A DNA stretch of 62,785 nt, taken from contig JAPPEU010000059.1 in NCBI GenBank assembly GCA_028875245.1, forward strand, positions 1 to 62,785, in the 5' to 3' direction. Each line of letters opens with the position of its first letter. Within the stretch, counting starts at the first letter, position 1. This stretch comes from Chloroflexota bacterium. Its GTDB lineage: Bacteria > Chloroflexota > Anaerolineae > Aggregatilineales > Phototrophicaceae. A model generated the notes under the pieces. That model made no database searches. It was not told the origin of the DNA and saw only the letters and a list, made by a program, of their open reading frames with translations. This document shows positions 52,763 to 60,544 of the stretch, in pieces. A program made the position numbers and the translations under genes.

Positions 52763-53127
52763 CCACACTAGACCTTCGACCGTTCACTACAGCGTCTATT
52801 ATAATCCAGCTTCTTTATGATGTAGAGGCGGGATATGCCGGAGCGCCGCCGCCGCCGCGCCGGGCGCCCGCTGAAATTTATCGCGCCTTAGGCAGGCGAA
52901 CTGCAAGGAATTCGTATCGCTATTCTTTGTAAATATTCAGATAATTATGTAAAAAAACTTCAAAGGGGAACAATCTTTTGTGAGAGTTATTCATATCCTT
53001 GAATTATGCGAGATTGCCTGTGGCGCGCAGAAAATGTTGCAATCGCGGGGAGCGAGGCCTGCGCGCCTTGCAGACGAGAGTCCTGAAAAGTTAGAAAATT
53101 CATACTTAGAGTTTCTTTACTTTTTCA
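52763..53127. other. AT-rich gene-free stretch
   Basis: It holds the minus-strand TATAAT for the phosphodiesterase (about 52799) and an AT-rich part (52915-53010). I see no gene or repeat-family member. Confidence 0.55.
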
Positions 53128-53325
53128 TCAGATTATGATACAAAGGGAGTAGTGAGGCATCTTGCGCTCTCGGTCAAAGCAGAAGGTCTTATCCGCAATC
53201 TGGCTGTCATACACCGCAACTGACATTGCAAACAGCACATCACGGCAGGCGCCGCACTCAGGATCAGACTCATTACTCACAGAGAGGCAAGATGCCTGGC
53301 CGTCCCAATACTTCTCAAGGTCCAT
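53128..53325 (-). CDS. Possible small cysteine-containing protein
   Basis: A 65-residue frame (MDLEKYWDGQASC...ECGACRDVLF) 44 nt downstream of trhO on the same strand. It has five cysteines, including CGAC. No good ribosome-binding site precedes the ATG and no family is recognised, so it may be spurious. Confidence 0.3.
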   Translation of the reverse strand: MDLEKYWDGQASCLSVSNESDPECGACRDVLFAMSVAVYDSQIADKTFCFDRERKMPHYSLCIII

Positions 53326-53369
53326 TTGATGCGGCGGGCTGATTCTCCTGCACGCGCTTCCGCATTCGC

Positions 53370-54176
53370 TCACAGGAAGTTGCGTGAACCGCAGCGCGGG
53401 CATTCCGCGTCAGTCACGATGACCGCGCTTTTGCAATCATCGCAGATCGTAATCTGCCCCTTCTGCAGGTTGTGATCAAGCGAGACCCGTTCATCAAATA
53501 CGAAGCACTCCCCCTGCCATAGCGATTCCGCCGCTTCGATCTTTTCCAGGTAGCGCAGTATGCCGCCTCGCAGGTGGTAGACCGCTTCAAAGCCCCGAGC
53601 CAGCAGATAGGCAGTCGCTTTCTCGCAGCGGATCCCGCCGGTGCAAAACATGGCGACGCGCTTGTGTTGGCGCGGGTCGAGATTCTCGTCAAGGTAGCGC
53701 GGCAATTCGTGGAAGGCGGCCGTGCCCGGATTCAGCGCTCCGGGGAAGCTGCCCATCCGCACTTCATAGTCATTGCGGGCATCGATCAAGAGCAGGTCGT
53801 CCCGCGCGATGAGGCGGTTCCAGTCTTCCGGCTCGACATAGACGCCGACCTGCCGGTTCGGGTCGATATTCGCCTGTTTCAGCGCGACGATCTCCCGCTT
53901 GAGGCGTACTTTCATTCGCCCGAAGGGATTGCAGCTGTGAAGGGACTCTTTGATCGTGAGCTCGGCCAGGCGTGGATCGGCGCGCAAGCAATTGAGCACC
54001 GCTTCCACCGCCGCGCGCTCGCCGGCGATCGTCGCGTTGATACCCTCGCTTGCGAGTAGAATCGTGCCGCGGACGCCAACCCGCCGGCAGCTGTCCAGCA
54101 GAGGACCGCGCAATTCCCGGTAATCGGGAAGCGGCACAAATTTGTAGAATGCGGCGATGAGAATAGGTGTTTGCAA
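53370..54176 (-). CDS. trhO: tRNA uridine-34 hydroxylase TrhO (rhodanese family)
   Basis: A 268-residue enzyme of the YceA/TrhO family, which forms 5-hydroxyuridine at tRNA position 34. N-terminal ferredoxin-like domain (AAFYKFVPLPDYRELR ... ASEGINATIAG), central rhodanese domain with catalytic Cys in MFCTGGIRCEKA (~177), and a C-terminal cysteine pair plus CPRCGS, a probable zinc knuckle. There is no ATG in the right place. The likely start is TTG at 54176, or the in-frame TTG at 54191, because the minus-strand TATAAT at 54205-54210 puts transcription start below 54200, excluding the ATG at 54248. Confidence 0.88.
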   Translation of the reverse strand: MQTPILIAAFYKFVPLPDYRELRGPLLDSCRRVGVRGTILLASEGINATIAGERAAVEAVLNCLRADPRLAELTIKESLHSCNPFGRMKVRLKREIVALKQANIDPNRQVGVYVEPEDWNRLIARDDLLLIDARNDYEVRMGSFPGALNPGTAAFHELPRYLDENLDPRQHKRVAMFCTGGIRCEKATAYLLARGFEAVYHLRGGILRYLEKIEAAESLWQGECFVFDERVSLDHNLQKGQITICDDCKSAVIVTDAECPRCGSRNFL

Positions 54177-54204
54177 TTGCAGGAATCCCAATATGCAGGA
54201 CGGT

Positions 54205-54210
54205 ATTATA
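54205..54210 (-). promoter_or_regulatory. -10 box upstream of trhO
   Basis: TATAAT on the minus strand, which limits the possible start codons of trhO to TTG codons at 54191 or 54176. Confidence 0.5.
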
Positions 54211-54317
54211 ATCGGCGAGGGCGATTTTTGGCAGGCGGAAGGGGGCATGAGGTTATACGGGCGAACCAGCGGAATCTGTCGATGAACCGCCTTCTACTGA
54301 GAACCGCAAAACACTCG

Positions 54318-54455
54318 CCACAGCCGCTCGCGAGTAACAACTCGGCTCACACAAAATAACGAATCCGCACAAAAGGAGTCTGTAGGGGCGTTTCGCTGAA
54401 ACGCCCGTCCAAGCGATAGCGCGAGCTCGTAGGGCGAGACAAGGGTCCGTCCCTA
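54318..54455. repeat. Composite repeat with hairpin
   Basis: It begins CCACAGCCGCTCGCGAG and carries ACAACTCGGCTCACAC as at 2348. A perfect hairpin GGGCGTTTC-GCT-GAAACGCCC is at 54386-54406, followed by a degenerate GGGCGAGAC...GTCCCTACG unit to about 54455. Confidence 0.8.
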
Positions 54456-54493
54456 CGCATAGTGGGCTGGGGCGGGCTAGGGGACGGATATGC

Positions 54494-54499
54494 TATACT
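54494..54499 (+). promoter_or_regulatory. -10 box 7 nt before glycosyltransferase ATG (leaderless)
   Basis: TATACT ends 7 nt before the ATG at 54507; there is no Shine-Dalgarno and the -35 is weak. Confidence 0.55.
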
Positions 54500-54506
54500 C
54501 ATGGGC

Positions 54507-55676
54507 ATGAGGATTGGACTGAACGCGCATCTGCTCTCGGGGCGCGCGGGTTATCGTTCGGCCGGGATCCACGGCTACATCAGCAATCTGCTGCGCCATC
54601 TGCCGATGCAGGCGCCCGCCGATTGGGGATTCCAGGCGCTGGTGGGCGCGGCGAATAGCGCGAGCTTCCCCGGCGTCAGCATGGCGCGCGCGCGCATGGA
54701 TACCGAGCAGCCCTGGCGGCGCATCGTCTGGGAGCAGGCGCTGCAGCCCTGGCAGCTGCGGCGCTTCGACCTCTATCACGCGATGGCCTTTGTCGCGCCG
54801 TTGATTTTGACCGCGCCCATGGTCGTCACCGTCTACGATTTGAGTTTCCTGCGCTTTCCCGCTCGGCTCAGCGCGGCGCGGCGTGCTTATTTGCGCGCGA
54901 TGACAGCCTTGACCTGTGCCCGCGCAAGACGCGTTCTAGCCATCAGTCAAAGCACGGCGAATGATCTGACCGAGCGCCTCGCGCTGCCGGCCGACAAGAT
55001 TGACGTGACGCCTTTGGGTTATGACAAGGCCGCCTTTCGCCCGCTGCTGGAGGCGGATATCGCGCATTTCCGGCGCAAGCAGAATCTGCCCGATCGCTTC
55101 TGGTTATTCGTCGGCACGCTGGAACCGCGAAAAAACCTGCCGGCGCTGTTGCAAGCTTATGCGCGCCTGCCGCGGGATGCGCGCCTGCCGCTGATCCTGG
55201 GCGGCGGCATCGGCTGGATGGCGCAAGATACCTTCGCCGCCATTGAGCGGCTGAATCTGGGTGACAGCGTCAAGCATGCGGGATTCATCCCTATCGCCGA
55301 CTTGCCGCTCTGGTACAATTGCGCGGAGGCCTTCCTCTATCCATCGGTCTATGAAGGGTTCGGCTTGCCCGTGCTGGAAGCGATGGCCTGTGGCGCGCCG
55401 GTCATCACAACCGAGGCGTCGTCTTTGCCGGAGGTGGCGGGGGCCGCAGCTATGTGCCTGCCGCCCCAGGATATTGAGCGCTGGACGGCGGCGCTGGCCG
55501 ACCTGCGGCGCAACGGCGAGTGGCGCGAACGGGCGCGCCTGAAAGGCCTGGAACGGGCGAAGCAGTTCAGTTGGGCGCGCACGGCCGAATTAACCTTGGC
55601 CAGTTATCGCAAGGCGGCCTGGCGCGATCTCCCGCTCGGCGAGAGCGAAAAGGCGACCCGCGTTGAGAGCAAATGA
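54507..55676 (+). CDS. GT4-family glycosyltransferase (WbaZ/mannosyltransferase-like)
   Basis: A 389-residue GT-B glycosyltransferase. The N-terminal GLNAHLLSGRAGYRSAGIHGYISNLLRHL is typical of the mannosyltransferase-like branch. The donor-binding lobe has FVGTLEPRKNLPALLQAYARL and YPSVYEGFGLPVLEAMACGAPVI with the EGFG...E motif intact. The ATG at 54507 sits 7 nt after TATACT, so a leaderless message is likely. It precedes the priming sugar transferase by 57 nt on the same strand, suggesting a polysaccharide pathway. Confidence 0.87.
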   Translation: MRIGLNAHLLSGRAGYRSAGIHGYISNLLRHLPMQAPADWGFQALVGAANSASFPGVSMARARMDTEQPWRRIVWEQALQPWQLRRFDLYHAMAFVAPLILTAPMVVTVYDLSFLRFPARLSAARRAYLRAMTALTCARARRVLAISQSTANDLTERLALPADKIDVTPLGYDKAAFRPLLEADIAHFRRKQNLPDRFWLFVGTLEPRKNLPALLQAYARLPRDARLPLILGGGIGWMAQDTFAAIERLNLGDSVKHAGFIPIADLPLWYNCAEAFLYPSVYEGFGLPVLEAMACGAPVITTEASSLPEVAGAAAMCLPPQDIERWTAALADLRRNGEWRERARLKGLERAKQFSWARTAELTLASYRKAAWRDLPLGESEKATRVESK

Positions 55677-55733
55677 AGCGCATTTGACCGGCGGCAAGCC
55701 GGCTGCCGGAGCGAGCGCGTCGGGCGAAAGCAC

Positions 55734-57182
55734 ATGAACACGCATCGCACATTGTCAGAGCGCCCCACGCTGGAACCGCGCTGGTTCTTGCCGGCCATTG
55801 ACGCGGTCACGGCTTTTCTGGTCTTTGGCGCCGCCTACATTTTGCGCTACGATTTGCAGATCATCCTCCCGGCTTATGATCCGCTAGAGCGCGGCTTCGA
55901 CCCCTATATCCCTTTCGCCGCCGTTTACGCGCTCCTGATCTGGCTCAATTTTCAACGCAACGGTTTGTACCGCAATATCGCCGGCCGCGCCTGGCTGGAG
56001 GAAGTGTATTTGATCGCCAGCAGCGTGGCCGTCTCCATCGTTATTGAGCTGGCGATGTTCTACATCTTGCAGCCCTTGGTGACCAGCCGTTTGATGCTGA
56101 TTTATGTGGCGGCGCTGACCCTGTTCACCGGCGCCTTGTCCCGCCTGATTCGCCGCTGGATACTGGCGTATTTGCGCCACCAGGGCATCGGGATTCGCCG
56201 CGTGCTGATAGTGGGCATGGGCGAAGTGGGGCGCTCGCTGCTGGGCATTATGCTGACGCGGCCGGAGTTCGGTTATCAGCCGGTCGGCTTTTTGGACGAT
56301 GACGCGGAGAAAGTCGCCGCCAGCATGGGGCGCGTCGAGGCGCTGGGCGGCACGGGGCAACTGGCGGATATTATTAAGCAGCATATGATTGACACCGTTG
56401 TCATCACATTTCGCTGGAAGCATTATGATTTGATTCAGGAATTGACGGAAGTTTGCCGCGAAGCCGACACCGACCTGCGCATTGTGCCGGAGATCATGCA
56501 GTTGAACATTCGCCAGGTGCAGGTGGAGAATCTCGACGGCATTCCGCTCTTGGGCATCGGGGCGCATCGCTCATTCAGCCGCGCCAATCAATTGCTCAAG
56601 CGCGGCTTGGATATGCTGGTCATCATCGCTGGTTTTCCGCTCTGGGCGCCGATCAGCCTGTTGGTCTCCTTGGCTTTGGCGCTGGAAGGCAAAGGCCCGG
56701 TCATTTATCGGCAAGTGCGCGTGGGCAAAGACGGCCAGAAGTTCGAGATGTTGAAATTCCGCAGTATGGTGGCGAACGCCGAAGCCTTGCAGGAGGCGAT
56801 GCTGCGCGAATCGGGCGAGGACCCGCGCCACCCCAAATTCGTTGATGACCCGCGCGTCACCGGCGTCGGCCGGTTTCTGCGCCGCAGCAGCCTTGATGAG
56901 CTGCCGAATCTGATCAACGTCCTTCGGGGCGAGATGAGCCTGGTGGGTCCGCGGCCGCCGACGCCGAGCGAAGTTGAGCTTTATGAGGCGCGGCACCGGC
57001 GCCGGCTGCAGATCACGCCGGGCATGACCGGCTGGTGGCAGGTGCGCGGGCGCAGCAATGTGCCCTTTGATGAGATGTGCGAGATGGATATGTATTACAT
57101 CGACAATTGGTCAATCGCCATGGATATCGAAATCCTGATGCTGACGATCCCGCGCGTCGTCTTGCGCAGCGGCGCCGTCTAG
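55734..57182 (+). CDS. Polyprenyl-phosphate sugar transferase (WcaJ type)
   Basis: A 482-residue initiating glycosyltransferase that loads a sugar-1-phosphate onto undecaprenyl phosphate. Four N-terminal TM helices, a CoA-binding-like middle domain (RRVLIVGMGEVGRSLLG, ~160-176), a fifth membrane segment (KRGLDMLVIIAGF) and the catalytic C-terminal domain with FEMLKFRSM, SLDELPNLINVLRGEMSLVGPRPP and GMTGWWQVRGRSN. All hallmark motifs are present. Its 3' end overlaps the antisense decayed TetR gene by 72 nt. Confidence 0.92.
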   Translation: MNTHRTLSERPTLEPRWFLPAIDAVTAFLVFGAAYILRYDLQIILPAYDPLERGFDPYIPFAAVYALLIWLNFQRNGLYRNIAGRAWLEEVYLIASSVAVSIVIELAMFYILQPLVTSRLMLIYVAALTLFTGALSRLIRRWILAYLRHQGIGIRRVLIVGMGEVGRSLLGIMLTRPEFGYQPVGFLDDDAEKVAASMGRVEALGGTGQLADIIKQHMIDTVVITFRWKHYDLIQELTEVCREADTDLRIVPEIMQLNIRQVQVENLDGIPLLGIGAHRSFSRANQLLKRGLDMLVIIAGFPLWAPISLLVSLALALEGKGPVIYRQVRVGKDGQKFEMLKFRSMVANAEALQEAMLRESGEDPRHPKFVDDPRVTGVGRFLRRSSLDELPNLINVLRGEMSLVGPRPPTPSEVELYEARHRRRLQITPGMTGWWQVRGRSNVPFDEMCEMDMYYIDNWSIAMDIEILMLTIPRVVLRSGAV

Positions 57183-57800
57183 CGGTCGCCTGAGCTCGGG
57201 CAGCACAATGGCGGCGAGCTTGGCGATGCCCCCCGGAATCAGCGGCAGGATGAAGAGCGGGCGCAGCAGCTTGAACAGCTCATGCGCCAGGCGGATCAGC
57301 TTCCCGGTCGAGGCTTGATCGGGCGAGCGATCGTAGAGCCAGAATAGAATGACCAGCATGTGAATGGTATAAAGCGCGATGCCCAACTCAAGCGCCTTGG
57401 CTTCGGGCAGGGCGTCTTGCGATTCCAGGACGAGCCGTTGATAAGCGCGTGAGAGGGCTTGGGCCGCTTCGCCGCGCATCAAGTCGAAATCAGCATCTTT
57501 GGCCAGGGCAGCCGCGAAGAGCGCTTGCGTTTCGGCGCGTTGACCGGCCAGGCCAGCCAGCGCAGCCTCCAGCGATTGTCGATAACGGTCGGCCAGTTGT
57601 CCCGGCGGAAGCGCCTCCATCGTCGCCTCCAGGGCGCCAATATGCCCACGGTAGCGGTCAAGGAGACTCGAGCCCTCATCTTGGGATGTTGTGCGTCGGC
57701 ACGCCTGCATATTTCTCCCAGCGGCAAATTGATGATGCAAGAAGTTACCGGCCTGCGCGCGGCGCGTCAAGCGGCGAACGACGCCTGGCCGGGCGATGGA
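57111..57800 (-). pseudogene. Truncated TetR-family regulator remnant
   Basis: Reading on the minus strand, the C-terminal ligand-binding part of a TetR protein is well kept: LLDRYRGHIGALEATMEALPPG through LYTIHMLVILFWLYDRSPDQ to LFKLLRPLFILPLIPGGIAKLAA. N-terminal to it only a vestige of the HTH remains: AGNFLHHQFAAGRNM resembles the usual GNFYHHF-x-SK recognition helix. No intact helix 1-2 or start codon precedes it; a repeat begins at about 57810. The frame runs into the antisense sugar transferase gene before stopping. I call it a decayed gene. Confidence 0.6.
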
Positions 57801-57809
57801 CTCTATTAT

Positions 57810-57940
57810 TTCACATAGAGGACACAAAGGGCACAGAAGTAAGTGCAAGTAAGTCGCGCAAAAAATGAACTACAGAGAACGCGGAGAAAGCCAAATGAGG
57901 TGTTTCCATTTTTCGGGCGTTTCAGCGAAACGCCCCTACA
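57810..57940. repeat. Composite repeat, inverted copy of 2414-2520
   Basis: It opens with a CACAGAG-type fragment (57810-57838). 57841-57914 is the reverse complement of the tail at about 2438-2520 with few differences. It ends with a perfect hairpin GGGCGTTTC-AGC-GAAACGCCC (57915-57935) and CTACA. Confidence 0.85.
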
Positions 57941-58023
57941 GTTCTTCTAATAGTAAGATTTCAATTTCTTACCTGGTTTTACTGAGATTGATCTGTTTGC
58001 TTGAAGAAAGGGGATGCGATGTA

Positions 58024-58045
58024 GGGCGACTTATCAAGCCGCTCC
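58024..58045. repeat. Degenerate hairpin GGGCGACTT-ATC-AAGCCGC
   Basis: The right arm is mutated (AAGCCGCTCC); the left arm is the same as the copy at 47762. Confidence 0.6.
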
Positions 58046-58188
58046 TTGTCTCGCTTATTCTGTACATCTATTTTAAGCGCTTGCCCCCGATGGGTTGGCG
58101 GAGAGAAATAATACGATAAAATACGACATTTTACGCTATAGGGTATGTCGGTTTCACACCGGCTGAGCAACGATATGGCGCGCTCGAA

Positions 58189-58217
58189 TTGCCATTCTCG
58201 GCGGCAAAAGGCATAAT
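58189..58217 (+). promoter_or_regulatory. Promoter of the PBP gene
   Basis: TTGCCA (58189-58194), a 17-bp spacer and CATAAT (58212-58217). The predicted transcription start is about 20 nt before the GTG at 58244. Confidence 0.6.
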
Positions 58218-58243
58218 GCGATTAACTGTCCCGCGCCTTTCGC

Positions 58244-60544
58244 GTGACTGACGACAAGTTCCAACAGAAAATGGCCGCGACTTCCAGACTAGCGACGGTT
58301 TTCCTCTTCTGCGTTTTGCTGGCGTTGAGCGCTTGTGAATCCGCGCTCCTGCGAGATAGCAACACGCCCTCCATGCCCAGCCCGGCCCCGGCGGCAGCGG
58401 CGACCAGCGAAGAACCGGCCGCTGTGCTGGCGGCTTTCATAGAAGCCTGGAGCGGCGAAGATTACGAGACGATGTATGCGCTGATCGCCCAGCGCAGCCA
58501 CGAGCTCTATCCGCTGCCGCGCTTCATTGAGCAGTATACGGATGCGCACAGCGTCATCCGCTTTGCCGGCGTCCGTCATACGGTCGGGGCTCTGGCGCAT
58601 CAAGGGACCACCGCCATTCTCAATTACGATATCGTCATTGAATCGCCGACCTTCGGCGAGATCGCCGATGAAGCGCGCGTGATGCGCCTGGTTAATGAAA
58701 ACGGCTGGAAGATCGCCTGGTCGTCCATGGATATCTTTGAAGGCTTGTCGGGCCGAACGCGTCTGATCGTACGGGCCGATTTCCCGGGGCGCGCCAATAT
58801 CTACGACCGCAACGGCAAATTGCTGGCGGAAGAAGGCGGCGAAGTTTACAGCTTGTATGTGGTCCAGCAAGACATGCCCAACGTTGAAGACTGCCTGGCG
58901 ACGCTGGCGGAGGCGACGCTGCGGCAGATCAGCGACTTGCGCGGGCTCTTCGCCAATTATCTGGCGGAGACGCGCTTCCATGTCGCCGAAATGGGCCCGG
59001 CGCGTTATGCCAGGTATCGCGAGGCTTTGGCGGCGGATTGCGCCATTACGCGGACGGAGGGCCTGTTCAGCAAGGTCCTGACTTACAATTCGCGCAGTTA
59101 TTACGGCCACGGCATCGCCACCCACCTGGTCGGCTACATCGGCGCGGTGCCGGCTGACGATCTCGAGCGATGGGAGGCGCGCGGTCGCTCGGCCGGCGAC
59201 TTGGTCGGTCGGGCGGGCATCGAGGCGTCTTACGAAGATGAGTTGGCTGGCAGGCCGCAGCGTTATCTGCGGCTCGTTGAAAGCGGCGGCCGGGTTATTC
59301 GCGAGTTGGCCGGCGCGCCCGGCTCAGCGCCCAGCGCGGTCAGCTTGACCATCGATAGAGATCTACAGGAGATCGTGGCGCAGACGATGGCCGACGCCGT
59401 CAGTTACGCCGTGCCCAACTGGGGCGGGATCACCGGCGGAGGCGCCATCGCCGCACTCAATGTGAATACGGGGGAGATCCTGGCGCTGGCGAGCTACCCC
59501 AGCTTCGACCCCCATATCTTCAATCCGGAGACTTCATACAACATCGGCAACGCCATTTTGCGACTGGATCGCGACATTCGCGGGCCATTCACCAACAAGG
59601 CGCTGGCCGAGCAGTACACGCCCGGTTCTGTCTACAAGATTGTGACGACCCTGGCGGCCGCGTCTGAAGGCATTTGGGATCCGGACGAGATATTTGAATG
59701 CGGTTACATTTGGAGTGGCGCGGAATATGGCGATTCGGAGCGCTGGCGCACCGATTGGCGCTTGCTGGAAGGCCGCGAGGCGACCGGGCCGGTGACGATG
59801 CCTGAAGCGCTGGCCGCTTCCTGCAATCCCTTTTTCTATGAGATGGGCGCGCTGATGTACCGAGAGGATCCCATGATGCAAGTGCGTTATGCCGAAATGC
59901 TCGGTTTCGGGCGGCCGAGCGGTCTGGCGGGGCTGGGCATTGAAGCGGCGGGCACGGTGGCGCCACCGCGCGAGCCGGCCGCCGCCATCAACAACGCCAT
60001 TGGTCAGGGCGAGGTGACGGCGACGGTCCTGCAAATGGCGCAGTTGACTGCGCTGATCGCGAATGGCGGAAGGCTGTATCAACCCTACGTCGTCAGCCAC
60101 AGAGGGCGGCTGGGCGAGGCGGATTATGCCCTGTTGAACGAGCCGACGCTGCGGGAGGCGATGCCGCTGGCCGCAGAGGCGCTGCAAGTAGCGCGCGACG
60201 GCATGTGCATGGTGACGACGGCGCGCGATTTGGGGACGGCCGAGTTTGTCTTTCGCAGCGCGCCCTATGCGCTCTGCGGCAAAACCGGCACCGCGGAGAC
60301 GGCGGGCAACCCACATGCCTGGTTCGTCGCCTTCAGTCCGCGGGAGAACCCGGAGATCGCCTTCGCCGGCGTGATGGCGCATTCACGCGAGGGCTCGGAA
60401 GTCGTAGCGCCGATGATCCGCCGCATCCTCGATGTTTACGACGGCCATCCGGTCGAGCCATTTCCTGAATGGTGGATCGAACCATACATCCCGGTCAGAT
60501 CCCAGCAGCAGGCGCTGGCGGAGTATCTGGCGGAGGCGAATTAA
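58244..60544 (+). CDS. Class B penicillin-binding protein, MecA/PBP2-like lipoprotein
   Basis: A 766-residue D,D-transpeptidase that cross-links peptidoglycan. A hydrophobic N-terminus ending in a lipobox (LLALSAC, Cys ~31) indicates a lipoprotein anchor. An NTF2-like MecA N-domain (~50-170) precedes a PBP dimer domain (~180-340). The transpeptidase domain has SVYK (SxxK, ~460), SCN (~525) and KTGT (~679). The GTG at 58244 fits the promoter; the ATG at 58271 is possible, but no Shine-Dalgarno is seen for either. It converges on the 3D-domain protein with a shared TTAA. Confidence 0.9.
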   Translation: MTDDKFQQKMAATSRLATVFLFCVLLALSACESALLRDSNTPSMPSPAPAAAATSEEPAAVLAAFIEAWSGEDYETMYALIAQRSHELYPLPRFIEQYTDAHSVIRFAGVRHTVGALAHQGTTAILNYDIVIESPTFGEIADEARVMRLVNENGWKIAWSSMDIFEGLSGRTRLIVRADFPGRANIYDRNGKLLAEEGGEVYSLYVVQQDMPNVEDCLATLAEATLRQISDLRGLFANYLAETRFHVAEMGPARYARYREALAADCAITRTEGLFSKVLTYNSRSYYGHGIATHLVGYIGAVPADDLERWEARGRSAGDLVGRAGIEASYEDELAGRPQRYLRLVESGGRVIRELAGAPGSAPSAVSLTIDRDLQEIVAQTMADAVSYAVPNWGGITGGGAIAALNVNTGEILALASYPSFDPHIFNPETSYNIGNAILRLDRDIRGPFTNKALAEQYTPGSVYKIVTTLAAASEGIWDPDEIFECGYIWSGAEYGDSERWRTDWRLLEGREATGPVTMPEALAASCNPFFYEMGALMYREDPMMQVRYAEMLGFGRPSGLAGLGIEAAGTVAPPREPAAAINNAIGQGEVTATVLQMAQLTALIANGGRLYQPYVVSHRGRLGEADYALLNEPTLREAMPLAAEALQVARDGMCMVTTARDLGTAEFVFRSAPYALCGKTGTAETAGNPHAWFVAFSPRENPEIAFAGVMAHSREGSEVVAPMIRRILDVYDGHPVEPFPEWWIEPYIPVRSQQQALAEYLAEAN

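Larger units (their letters stand above)
57941..58243. other. Intergenic stretch before the PBP gene
   Basis: No gene. It contains a degenerate hairpin GGGCGACTT-ATC-AAG... (58024-58045) and the promoter of the PBP gene at 58189-58217. Confidence 0.55.

Noticed and set aside
191..58045. Hairpin repeats as a CRISPR array
   Set aside because: The copies are scattered singly or in pairs, spacers are not of uniform length, arms vary, and no cas genes are present.
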